Part shown: in pieces, positions 6,507-12,698 of the stretch | How the letters are laid out: each line of letters begins with the position of its first letter | How positions within the stretch are numbered: position 1 is the stretch's first letter | Assembly (NCBI GenBank): GCA_035699465.1 | Contig: DASSPT010000009.1 | Coordinates: 1 to 16,590 of the forward strand | Direction of reading: 5' to 3' | DNA length: 16,590 bases | Source of the DNA: JAICNR01 sp035699465 | Lineage (GTDB): Bacteria; Gemmatimonadota; Gemmatimonadetes; JACCXV01; JAHWKZ01 | Translations under genes and position numbers: made by a program | Notes under the pieces: model-generated | The model's input: only the letters and a program-made list of their open reading frames with translations | Databases searched by the model: none | Told to the model about the DNA's origin: nothing

Positions 6507-7759
6507 GCCGCGCGGGCCGCGCCGAGCCCGGCCGCCCGGCCGGTGGCCCAGCCCCAGAAGAAGTTGTAGCCCCCGATGGGGCCGAACGCGTCGAGCATCT
6601 CGCCGCAGAGGTGAAGTCCGGGGCGCAGGCGGCTCTCGAGCGTTCGCGGATGAATCTCCGACAGAGCCACTCCGCCGCCCGTGACCTCGGCCTTGCGGTA
6701 TCCCTCGTCGCCGCTCCACGGAAGGAGATAGCGGGCGAGAACATCGACCAGAGAATTGCGCTCCTCGCGCGTCAATCCGGCGAGCGGACGGCTGGGATCG
6801 ACGCCCGACTCCTCGACGAGCCGGTCCGCGAGCCGGTCGGGGAGCTCGCGGCGCACCAGCGGACCGACCGTACCCGCTCCGCCCTCACGCAGGCGGCTAT
6901 CCCACTCCTGTGCGCCGGCGGCGGTCCACCGCACGCGGATCTCCTGGGGGTCGCCCCCGTCCATGAGGGAGAGGACCGCGAGGTGGGAGATGTCGAGAAC
7001 CGCCGGTCCGCTGTAGCCCCGGTGCGTGAACAGGAAGCCGCCCCGCGTGTCGAAATGTCCCCTCTTCAGAGGAGCCTCGAGCTCGACCTCGAGCGAGATG
7101 CCGGCCAGATCCGCGTGCCGGGGAGGATCGCAGACGAGCGGCGTAAGCGCCGGATAGGTGGGGTGGATGGTGTGGCCGAGCCGCTCCGCGATCCGGAGGC
7201 CGCCGCCGTCGCTGCCGCTGGCGGGGACGGACAGGCCGCCTGTGGCGAGGACGACGGCGCGCGCGGAGATCTCCCCACCCGCATGCTCGACCCGCCAGGG
7301 GCGGTCGCTCACCGGAGCCTTCAATCCTGTCACCCGTGTGTCGAACGCGATCTCGACGCCACGCCCTCGCGCGTGGGCGTAGAGCGCGTCGCGGACGTCG
7401 CGGGAGCGGTTCGATACCGGAAAGAGCTTGCCCGTCTCCTCCTCCAACGCGAGCGGGATTCCGAGGGTCTCCTCGAAGAAAGCCCGCTGCTCGGAGAGGG
7501 GCCACGACAGGAGGATCTTCTTGAGCGTGTTGGAAGAGGAGGTGGTGACGAACTGAGAGGGCCGCACGCTCGAGGGCAGCACGTTGCAGCGGCCCCCGCC
7601 GCTGATGACGATCTTGCGGCCCCCGTTGGAAGTGGTCTCCAGCAAGAGGACGTCTCGGCCCGCTTCGGCCGCGAAGATGGCGGCCATCGTTCCGGCGGCC
7701 CCGGCCCCGACGACGACTACGGGATGGCTGGTTGCGGCCACGACGCCCAATGTCGGCAT
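6503..7759 (-). CDS. HI0933/YhiN (BaiN/RdsA-like) family FAD-dependent oxidoreductase
   Basis: Flavoprotein of 418 aa, the full family length. The N-terminal Rossmann dinucleotide site is VVVVGAGAAGTMAA (14-27). It is followed by the family signature GGRKIVISGGGRCNV (46-60), an internal VVLATGGLSVPASGSDG (169-185), AEVTGGGVALSEI (357-369) and the C-terminal FAD motif CGEMLDAFGPIGGYNFFWGWATG (385-407). Members reduce unsaturated or aromatic substrates using FAD, but many are uncharacterised. The ATG at 7759 is the first start giving the conserved N-terminus; the longer frame is a shadow of the divergent gene. No Shine-Dalgarno is seen. It is coupled to the PEP mutase-family gene. The physiological substrate cannot be read from the sequence. 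Confidence 0.92.
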   Translation of the reverse strand: MPTLGVVAATSHPVVVVGAGAAGTMAAIFAAEAGRDVLLLETTSNGGRKIVISGGGRCNVLPSSVRPSQFVTTSSSNTLKKILLSWPLSEQRAFFEETLGIPLALEEETGKLFPVSNRSRDVRDALYAHARGRGVEIAFDTRVTGLKAPVSDRPWRVEHAGGEISARAVVLATGGLSVPASGSDGGGLRIAERLGHTIHPTYPALTPLVCDPPRHADLAGISLEVELEAPLKRGHFDTRGGFLFTHRGYSGPAVLDISHLAVLSLMDGGDPQEIRVRWTAAGAQEWDSRLREGGAGTVGPLVRRELPDRLADRLVEESGVDPSRPLAGLTREERNSLVDVLARYLLPWSGDEGYRKAEVTGGGVALSEIHPRTLESRLRPGLHLCGEMLDAFGPIGGYNFFWGWATGRAAGLGAARAA

Positions 7760-7789
7760 CGTTCGAGCGTTCGAGTAGTATTCCGCATC
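7760..7789. promoter_or_regulatory. 30-bp divergent intergenic region with tandem 8-bp repeat
   Basis: Only 30 bp separate the start of the leftward flavoprotein gene (7759) and the rightward lipoprotein gene (7790). Two perfect head-to-tail copies of CGTTCGAG occupy 7760-7775, followed by a more AT-rich TAGTATTCC. No standard -35/-10 pair or Shine-Dalgarno fits on either side, so transcripts may be almost leaderless or promoters may lie inside the neighbouring genes. The repeat could be a regulator site; that is inference. Confidence 0.4.
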
Positions 7790-8227
7790 GTGACCGCCAC
7801 TCGACGATCGCTCTCCACACTCGCGTGGGCTTTGCTCCTCGCTTCGTGCGCCGCGCGGCAGGCCGCTCCTCTCGCGGACCCGGCCGCCGCCGTGATGATA
7901 TCGGATCGGCTGTTCCTCGGCCGCGACATCCCCGGTGGCGGGACGGTGTCGGACGCGGACTGGTCGGCGTTCCTCGATGAGGTCGTCACGCCTCGCTTCC
8001 CGCTGGGATTGACCATCTGGCACGCGGACGGGCAGTGGCGGGGCGAGGGAGGGAGCACGGTCCGGGAGCCCGTCCTCGTCGTCGAGGTGCTCCATCCGCC
8101 CGGAGCGGAGCACGACCGGGCTGTGGCCGAGATCGCGGACGAGTACCGCCGCCGCTTCCGCCAGGAAGCTGTCTTGCGGGTCACGGTGGAGGCGCGCTCG
8201 CGGCTCTTCGAACGGGAGGGACCCTAG
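7790..8227 (+). CDS. DUF3574 family lipoprotein
   Basis: Protein of 145 aa starting at GTG 7790. The N-terminus has basic residues (TATRR), a hydrophobic stretch LSTLAWALL and a lipobox LASC with Cys20, so it is predicted to be a lipidated envelope protein. The rest is a DUF3574 domain: SDRLFLGRDIPGG (38-50), VSDADWSAFLDEVVTPRFPLG (53-73), DGQWRGEGG (80-88), PVLVVEVLHP (94-103), then IADEYRRRFRQEAVLRV (115-131). The domain's function is unknown. Its stop is followed after one base by the ATG of an exported hydrolase, so the two are likely one operon with both products outside the cytoplasm. It is divergent from the flavoprotein gene. Confidence 0.88.
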   Translation: MTATRRSLSTLAWALLLASCAARQAAPLADPAAAVMISDRLFLGRDIPGGGTVSDADWSAFLDEVVTPRFPLGLTIWHADGQWRGEGGSTVREPVLVVEVLHPPGAEHDRAVAEIADEYRRRFRQEAVLRVTVEARSRLFEREGP

Positions 8228-8228
8228 G

Positions 8229-9521
8229 ATGACGCGTCGCTTCCTTCCCGTCGCACCCGGGCTCGTGCTGGCGTGCGTCGGGCTCGCGCTTCCATCGCCC
8301 GCCCTCGCGCAAGCGGATCTGGCGGGCACGTGGAACGGCGCATGGGGCAAGTCGGCCGACACGCTCCGGGTCACGATGCGCTTCGAGGAGAGCGGAGGGA
8401 GGTGGAGCGGATCGTTCGACACGGAGCGGCTCCGCGTCGAGGGGATTCCGTTCACCGAGGTCTCCTTCGAGCCGCCCCACGTCAGTATCCGGATGGTCGG
8501 GGACGCGACCACCATGGTGTTCACCGGCACGATCGAGGGAGACTCGCTTCGAGGCACGCTGGTGGAGGAAGGGGAGACCGGTTGGTTCGCCTTCGCCCGC
8601 ACCGCCGCCGTCGACCCGGCCATCCGTGAGGAGGAAGTGCGGTTTTGGAACGGCGGCGTGGAGCTCGCCGGATCTCTCCTCCTCCCAGCCGGACCCGGAC
8701 CGCATCCGGCCGTCGTCTTCCTCCACGGGTCCGGCCCTGAAGGTCGCTGGGCGTCCACCTATCTCGCTCGACGGGTCGTGCGGGGCGGGACGGCGGCCCT
8801 GATCTGGGACAAGCGGGGAGTCGGGGAATCCGCGGGCTCCTGGGAAGCGGCCAGCTTCGAGGACCAGGCCGGCGACGCCGTGGCCGCCGTGGCGCTGTTG
8901 CGATCGCGCCCCGAGATCGACCCCGACCGGGTCGGGATCCACGGCCACAGCCAGGGGGGCACGATCGCCCCGCTGGCCGGCGTCCGCTCGAAGGCGGATT
9001 TCGTGATCGGATCCGCCGCCAGCGGCCTCCCGATGGACGACGTGGAGATCTACAGCGTCGGCAACTTCATCGGGATACCGTCCATGTCGGGGGACGAGGC
9101 GGCTCTCGCCCGCGCCTACGTCGAGGCGCTGGTCGACGTGGCGTACCATGGAGCCCCGCGGGACTCCCTCGACGCGATCGCGGAGCGCGCGCGCGGCCAT
9201 GAGTGGTTCTTCGAGCCGCCCGCACGGGACGACTCGTATTGGGCCTTCTCGCGCCGCATCGCGGACTACGACCCGCTCGTCTGGTGGCGGCAGGTCGACG
9301 TGCCGGTCCTTCTCGTGTACGGGGCGCTCGACGAGCGCGTCCCCGTCGAGCCGAGCGTGGAAGCGATCACGAACGCCCTGGAGTCCGTGGGACATTCGGC
9401 GGTCGTGCGGATATTCGAGGGCGCCGACCACACCTTTCGCGTCCGGCTTTCGGGGGACGAATGGCCGCGCACGGTAACGGGTTACCCGGAAGCCGTCATC
9501 GACTGGCTCGCGAGCTTGTAA
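8229..9521 (+). CDS. Exported alpha/beta hydrolase with N-terminal beta domain
   Basis: Protein of 430 aa. Residues 1-27 are a signal peptide (TRRFL n-region, long hydrophobic core, ALA cleavage before Q28); a C16 in the core makes a lipobox-like alternative less likely. Residues about 30-125 form a small beta-rich domain (LAGTWNGAW, SFDTERLRVEG, FTGTIEGDSLRGTL) seen before many secreted esterases. The alpha/beta hydrolase core follows: oxyanion HGSG (166-169), WDKRGVGES (193-201), nucleophile elbow GHSQGG with S241, acid D368 in YGALDERVP and H401 in GADHTF. The whole triad is present, so it should be active, probably as an esterase or thioesterase-like enzyme in the periplasm. GGGAGGG-like ribosome binding sequence lies 7-13 nt upstream within the lipoprotein gene's end. 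Substrate unknown. Confidence 0.9.
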   Translation: MTRRFLPVAPGLVLACVGLALPSPALAQADLAGTWNGAWGKSADTLRVTMRFEESGGRWSGSFDTERLRVEGIPFTEVSFEPPHVSIRMVGDATTMVFTGTIEGDSLRGTLVEEGETGWFAFARTAAVDPAIREEEVRFWNGGVELAGSLLLPAGPGPHPAVVFLHGSGPEGRWASTYLARRVVRGGTAALIWDKRGVGESAGSWEAASFEDQAGDAVAAVALLRSRPEIDPDRVGIHGHSQGGTIAPLAGVRSKADFVIGSAASGLPMDDVEIYSVGNFIGIPSMSGDEAALARAYVEALVDVAYHGAPRDSLDAIAERARGHEWFFEPPARDDSYWAFSRRIADYDPLVWWRQVDVPVLLVYGALDERVPVEPSVEAITNALESVGHSAVVRIFEGADHTFRVRLSGDEWPRTVTGYPEAVIDWLASL

Positions 9522-9588
9522 GATTTCTTCTACGCCGGTTGGTGTCACGGCCCTACACTTATGGATGAATCCAACACAGGGAGGACCA

Positions 9589-9909
9589 ATGGGACTGTTC
9601 GACAAGAAGGACGACAAAGAGAAGGACGAGAAGAAGGCCGGCAAGAAGGCCGACTTCTCGAAGGTGCAGAGCGGATCTTCGACGACCGCCAAGCCGGAAG
9701 CGAAAGTGGCAGCGGCAGCGGCCAAATCGTACACCGTGAAGAGCGGCGACTCGCTGTGGAAGATCTCGGAGCAGATGTATGGAAACGGCAACGATTGGCG
9801 CCGGATCTACGAGGCGAACAAGGACCGCATCCAGAATCCCGACGTGATTCAGCCCGGATGGGTGCTGACGATTCCCGCGCAGGCGGGCAGTGAAGGAGGA
9901 GCCAAGTGA
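9589..9909 (+). CDS. LysM domain protein with lysine-rich N-terminus, no signal peptide
   Basis: Protein of 106 aa. The ATG at 9589 is preferred to one at 9565 because a GGGAGG site lies 4 nt upstream and the product begins MGLFDKKDD, a common start for such proteins. Residues 5-45 are highly charged and then Ala-rich (KKDDKEKDEKK, AKVAAAAAK), probably a flexible linker. Residues 47-96 are one LysM domain (SYTVKSGDSLWKISEQMYGNG, IYEANKDRIQNP, IQPGWVLTIP), which usually binds GlcNAc-containing glycans such as peptidoglycan. There is no signal peptide, so how it reaches the wall, if it does, is unclear; a cytoplasmic role as in phage-tail-like or YgaU-type LysM proteins is an alternative. Its stop overlaps the next start (GTGA, 9906-9909). 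Confidence 0.87.
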   Translation: MGLFDKKDDKEKDEKKAGKKADFSKVQSGSSTTAKPEAKVAAAAAKSYTVKSGDSLWKISEQMYGNGNDWRRIYEANKDRIQNPDVIQPGWVLTIPAQAGSEGGAK

Positions 9910-10367
9910 GACCAGTCCCGAGATGGACCGGCGCGCTGCTGGCTATCCTCCTTACCACGTCCCTGTGGGCCATGGCTTGCCAGCGGGAAGAGGCCACCGA
10001 CACCGCGGACGACACGGACATCGTCGAGGACGCGGGTCCGACGCTGGACGTGACCGATGTGGCGCTCGGCCGCTCGATCGGCGCCGACAAGAGGGTCGTC
10101 GAGGAGGTCGGGGACTTCATGCCGACGGACACGGTCTATGCGTCGGTGGAGACCTCGGGCACGGGCAGCGGCACGCTCTCCGCGCGGTGGACGTTCGAGG
10201 ACGGCCAGGTCGTCGACGAGGGTTCCCAGTCGGTCAGCGGCGCCTCGGTGACCGAGTTCCATGTGGCGAATCCCGCCGGCTGGCCCGTCGGGCACTACGA
10301 GGTGGTCGTCTCGCTGGACGGCGACGAGGTGGACCGCGCCGGATTCGACGTCACTGCCGGTAGCTAA
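9906..10367 (+). CDS. Hypothetical lipoprotein with C-terminal beta-sandwich-like domain
   Basis: Protein of 153 aa starting at GTG 9906, which overlaps the LysM stop and follows a GGAGGAG site. A basic n-region (RPVPR), hydrophobic core (ALLAILLTTSLW) and lipobox AMAC with Cys25 predict lipidation. An acidic Thr/Asp-rich linker follows (REEATDTADDTDIVEDAG). Residues about 47-150 look like an Ig-like beta fold: FMPTDTVYASVET, LSARWTFEDGQVVDEG, then GWPVGHYEVVVSLDGDEV and a closing FDV strand. I do not recognise a named family. Coupling to the LysM gene suggests that both products work at the envelope, which is inference. The last gene before the hairpin at 10396-10428. Confidence 0.82.
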   Translation: MRPVPRWTGALLAILLTTSLWAMACQREEATDTADDTDIVEDAGPTLDVTDVALGRSIGADKRVVEEVGDFMPTDTVYASVETSGTGSGTLSARWTFEDGQVVDEGSQSVSGASVTEFHVANPAGWPVGHYEVVVSLDGDEVDRAGFDVTAGS

Positions 10368-10395
10368 GGAGTAATCGAACGATCCTGCTCTACAG

Positions 10396-10428
10396 TCGGG
10401 GAGGCACGCGTTCGCGCGGCCTCCCCGA
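10396..10428 (+). terminator. Hairpin terminator after the LysM-lipoprotein pair
   Basis: TCGGGGAGGC (10396-10405) and GCCTCCCCGA (10419-10428) form a perfect 10-bp GC-rich stem around a 13-nt loop, 29 bp after the lipoprotein stop. The following sequence (TCTGCATTCCCC) is only weakly T-rich, so termination may be incomplete or factor-assisted. Confidence 0.65.
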
Positions 10429-10442
10429 TCTGCATTCCCCCC

Positions 10443-10448
10443 TATATT
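10443..10448 (+). promoter_or_regulatory. Candidate -10 element for the cupin-peptidase-GNAT operon
   Basis: TATATT lies 34 bp upstream of the cupin ATG, right after the hairpin, in an otherwise GC-rich stretch. It matches five of six bases of TATAAT. The matching -35 position falls in the hairpin and has no TTGACA-like sequence, so this is a weak call. Confidence 0.35.
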
Positions 10449-10482
10449 CAAGCCCTGGAATCCGGCTCCTGATGGAGGTCGT

Positions 10483-10854
10483 ATGAGCGACGTGCAGGTC
10501 AAGGGGATCGAGGAGGTCGAGCCGTACAGCGGTCCGAACGCGCTGGAAGGAATCAAGTTCCGAACCGTGGGGCGTGCGCTGGGCGTGTCCGCGTGGGGAT
10601 TGAGCGTGATCGAGCTGGCGCCCCGGGCATCCGAATACCCCGACCACGACCACGCCGCGGAGGGGCAGGAGGAGGTCTACTTCGTGGTCCGGGGGTGGGC
10701 GACGCTGCGGACCGGGGAACACGAGCGCCGCGTCGAAGAGGGCACCTTCGTGCGGGTCGGCCCCGCGGAGAGGCGCAAGTGGATGCCCGGGGATTCCGGC
10801 GTCGTCCTGATCGCGATGGGCGGCACTCCCGGAAAGGCGTACGAGGCGCGGTGA
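10483..10854 (+). CDS. Small cupin-fold protein
   Basis: Cupin of 123 aa, ATG at 10483 with GGAGG four nt upstream. Cupin motif 1 is EYPDHDHAAEGQEEVYFVVRG (51-71), providing H55, H57 and probably E63 or E64 as metal ligands. In motif 2 (GPAERRKWMPGD, 93-104) the usual His is replaced by Arg or Lys, so metal binding may use only three ligands. The protein is different in sequence from the cupin of the ECF42 locus. The stop overlaps the GTG of the metallopeptidase gene (GTGA, 10851-10854). A regulatory or small-molecule-binding role is possible; substrate unknown. Confidence 0.85.
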   Translation: MSDVQVKGIEEVEPYSGPNALEGIKFRTVGRALGVSAWGLSVIELAPRASEYPDHDHAAEGQEEVYFVVRGWATLRTGEHERRVEEGTFVRVGPAERRKWMPGDSGVVLIAMGGTPGKAYEAR

Positions 10855-12173
10855 GCGGAGCGCGTACGTTCGTCGGCGCGCTCCTCGTGCTATTCGCCGG
10901 CCCGGCCGCGCGCGCCCAGGAAGCGCCGATCGATCTGGCGGAGGCCCGGCGGGCGTTCGACGCGGCCGAGAACGCGAGCGACCTGGACGGCGGGAAGCTC
11001 TGGGGCACCGAGCTCTACGGCCCGCTGTTCCTGGTCGATCCCGGCTCGCGCTCGGTGGTCGCCAACCGGCCCGATCCTGAGGATCTGCTCCGGGAGGAGC
11101 ACGGGGTCTGGGTAGGGGTGCTCTCGGAGGAGGTCAACCCGGCCAACGCGGCGGTCGATTGGGCGGGCCTGCGATGGACGATGGTGCTGTGGCCGCCGCC
11201 GTCGATTCCCCACGCCAGGAACCGGCTCCTCATCCACGAGTCGTTCCACCGGATCCAGGAGGACGTGGGCCTCGCCGCGGACAACCCGCCGAACGGCCAC
11301 CTGGACACGCGCGACGGCCGGTTCTGGATGCGGCTCGAGATGCGCGCTCTCGCGGAGGCGCTGGCTTCCCGGGGCAGCGGCCGCGCCGCGTCGATCCGCG
11401 ACGCCCTCGACTTCCGCGCGCGGCGGCGATCGCTGTTCCCGGAGGCTGCCGCGGAGGAGGACGCGCTCGAGCGCAACGAGGGGATGGCCGAATACACGGG
11501 GCTCGTCCTGAGCGGTTTGCCGAGCGAGGTGCTGGCCGACCGGGCGGCCGTCGAGCTCGAGCGGCGCGAGGCGAGCGACAGCTTCTCGCGGAGCTTCGCC
11601 TATGCGACCGGCCCGGCCTACGGCGTGCTCCTCGACGAGTCCAGCAGGCCGTGGCGCGAGGAGCTGGTCCGCGGCGCGGCGCTCGGCGATCTCCTGGAAG
11701 CGGCCTACGACACCCAACCGTCGCCTGTCCCCGCCGAGGACCGCATCGCCGGGTACAACGGCGAGCGGGTCGCCGCCATCGAGACGGCGCGCGAGGAGGA
11801 GCGCCTCGCGCGGGAGGCCGACCTTCGCGCCCGGTTCGTGGAGGGGCCCGTGCTCCAGCTGACGCCGGGAGCGGAGTTCTCCTTCTCGTTCGATCCCAAC
11901 GACGCGGTCAACCTCGAGGGTTCGGGGACGGTATACGGCTCGGCACGGGTGACCGACGTCTGGGGGATCCTCGAGGTCGATTCCGGCGGCGCCTTGTTCT
12001 TGCGCAATTCCCAGGGCTGGTTCACCGGCGTGGTGGTGCCGGTGCCGGCGGGCGGTCCGGATCCTCCGACCGCGGGCGAGGGGTGGCGCCTCGACCTCGC
12101 CGAAGGATGGGAGATCGCGCCCGGCGTGCGAGCCGACGATTGGATCGTGCGGGAACTGTCGGCGGGCAGCTAG
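10851..12173 (+). CDS. Exported putative zinc metallopeptidase (HExxH, gluzincin-like)
   Basis: Protein of 440 aa starting at GTG 10851. Residues 1-22 are a signal peptide (FVGALLVLFAG core, ARA cleavage before Q23). The zinc motif is LLIHESFHRIQ with H129, E130 and H133. A glutamate in NEGMAEYTG (E210 or E214) about 77-81 residues later fits the third ligand of a gluzincin. Residues about 155-230 are helical, and about 275-345 hold an Arg/Glu-rich helix. Residues about 350-440 look beta-rich (LQLTPGAEFSFSFDPNDA, VYGSARVTDVWGILEV) and may be a separate domain. I cannot assign a named peptidase family. It is coupled to the cupin upstream and abuts the GNAT gene downstream with no spacer. Activity is inferred from the motif. 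Confidence 0.82.
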   Translation: MSGARTFVGALLVLFAGPAARAQEAPIDLAEARRAFDAAENASDLDGGKLWGTELYGPLFLVDPGSRSVVANRPDPEDLLREEHGVWVGVLSEEVNPANAAVDWAGLRWTMVLWPPPSIPHARNRLLIHESFHRIQEDVGLAADNPPNGHLDTRDGRFWMRLEMRALAEALASRGSGRAASIRDALDFRARRRSLFPEAAAEEDALERNEGMAEYTGLVLSGLPSEVLADRAAVELERREASDSFSRSFAYATGPAYGVLLDESSRPWREELVRGAALGDLLEAAYDTQPSPVPAEDRIAGYNGERVAAIETAREEERLAREADLRARFVEGPVLQLTPGAEFSFSFDPNDAVNLEGSGTVYGSARVTDVWGILEVDSGGALFLRNSQGWFTGVVVPVPAGGPDPPTAGEGWRLDLAEGWEIAPGVRADDWIVRELSAGS

Positions 12174-12641
12174 ATGTCCGACGTCCCGGGCGCGGAGGCG
12201 CCCGTCACGCTGCGCGAGGTGACGCGGGAGAACCTCCGCGATGTGCTCCTGCTGGAGGTCGCGCCGGAGCAGAAGCGGTTCGTCGCGTCGAACGCGATCT
12301 CGATCGCGCAAGCGCACTTCTATCCCGAGATCGCGTGGTTCCGGGCGATCTATGCCGGCGAGATCCCCGTAGGGTTCCTGATGCTCGAGGACCGGGCGGG
12401 CGCCCCGGAGGTCTTCCTCTGGCGCTTCATGGTCGATCAGCGGTATCAGGAGCGCGGCTTCGGGCGCCGCGCGATCGAGCTCGTGCTCGAGCACGTGCGC
12501 GCCCGCCCCGGGACCTCGGCCCTGACGCTGAGCCACGTTCCAGGCGACGGGAACCCGGGTCCGTTCTATCAGCGGCTGGGCTTCGTCCACACGGGTGAGA
12601 AGGATCCCGACGGAGAGCTCCTGATGCGGCTGGAGCTGTGA
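12174..12641 (+). CDS. GNAT family N-acetyltransferase (BltD/spermidine acetyltransferase-like)
   Basis: Protein of 155 aa whose ATG immediately follows the metallopeptidase TAG, so translation is probably coupled. The N-terminal half has the BltD-like pattern LLLEVAPEQKRFVASNAISIAQA (25-47) and IPVGFLMLED. The acetyl-CoA pyrophosphate loop is QERGFGRRA (92-100) after WRFMVDQRY, and the C-terminal strand-helix is NPGPFYQRLGFVHTGE (127-142). The domain is complete. Polyamines or amino groups of small molecules are possible acceptors by similarity to BltD/SpeG-like enzymes, but this is not certain. No separate promoter is visible. The next gene is convergent, 57 bp away, and that gap has no clear terminator. 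Confidence 0.9.
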   Translation: MSDVPGAEAPVTLREVTRENLRDVLLLEVAPEQKRFVASNAISIAQAHFYPEIAWFRAIYAGEIPVGFLMLEDRAGAPEVFLWRFMVDQRYQERGFGRRAIELVLEHVRARPGTSALTLSHVPGDGNPGPFYQRLGFVHTGEKDPDGELLMRLEL

Positions 12642-12698
12642 ACCCGACGGATGCCCGAGAGCGGTGAGCGGCGGCGACGGGGCGTTCGCTCCGACGGC

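Noticed and set aside
6086..8227. A 713-codon open frame on the plus strand
   Set aside because: Its first three quarters lie antisense to the flavoprotein and PEP mutase-family genes and read as Arg/Pro/Ala-rich low-complexity sequence. Only the end, from GTG 7790, is a real gene (DUF3574 lipoprotein).
8181..9791. A 536-codon open frame on the minus strand
   Set aside because: It is antisense to the alpha/beta hydrolase, whose catalytic triad and signal peptide are intact. The frame has no recognisable domain and reflects GC-rich codon structure.
10890..12590. A 566-codon open frame on the minus strand
   Set aside because: Antisense to the metallopeptidase and GNAT genes, rich in Arg, Glu and Pro, without any known motif. 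The plus-strand genes have signal peptide, zinc motif and acetyl-CoA loop.
12642..12698. Bidirectional terminator between the convergent GNAT and LOG genes
   Set aside because: The 57-bp gap is GC-rich with no clean stem and no T-run in either direction.
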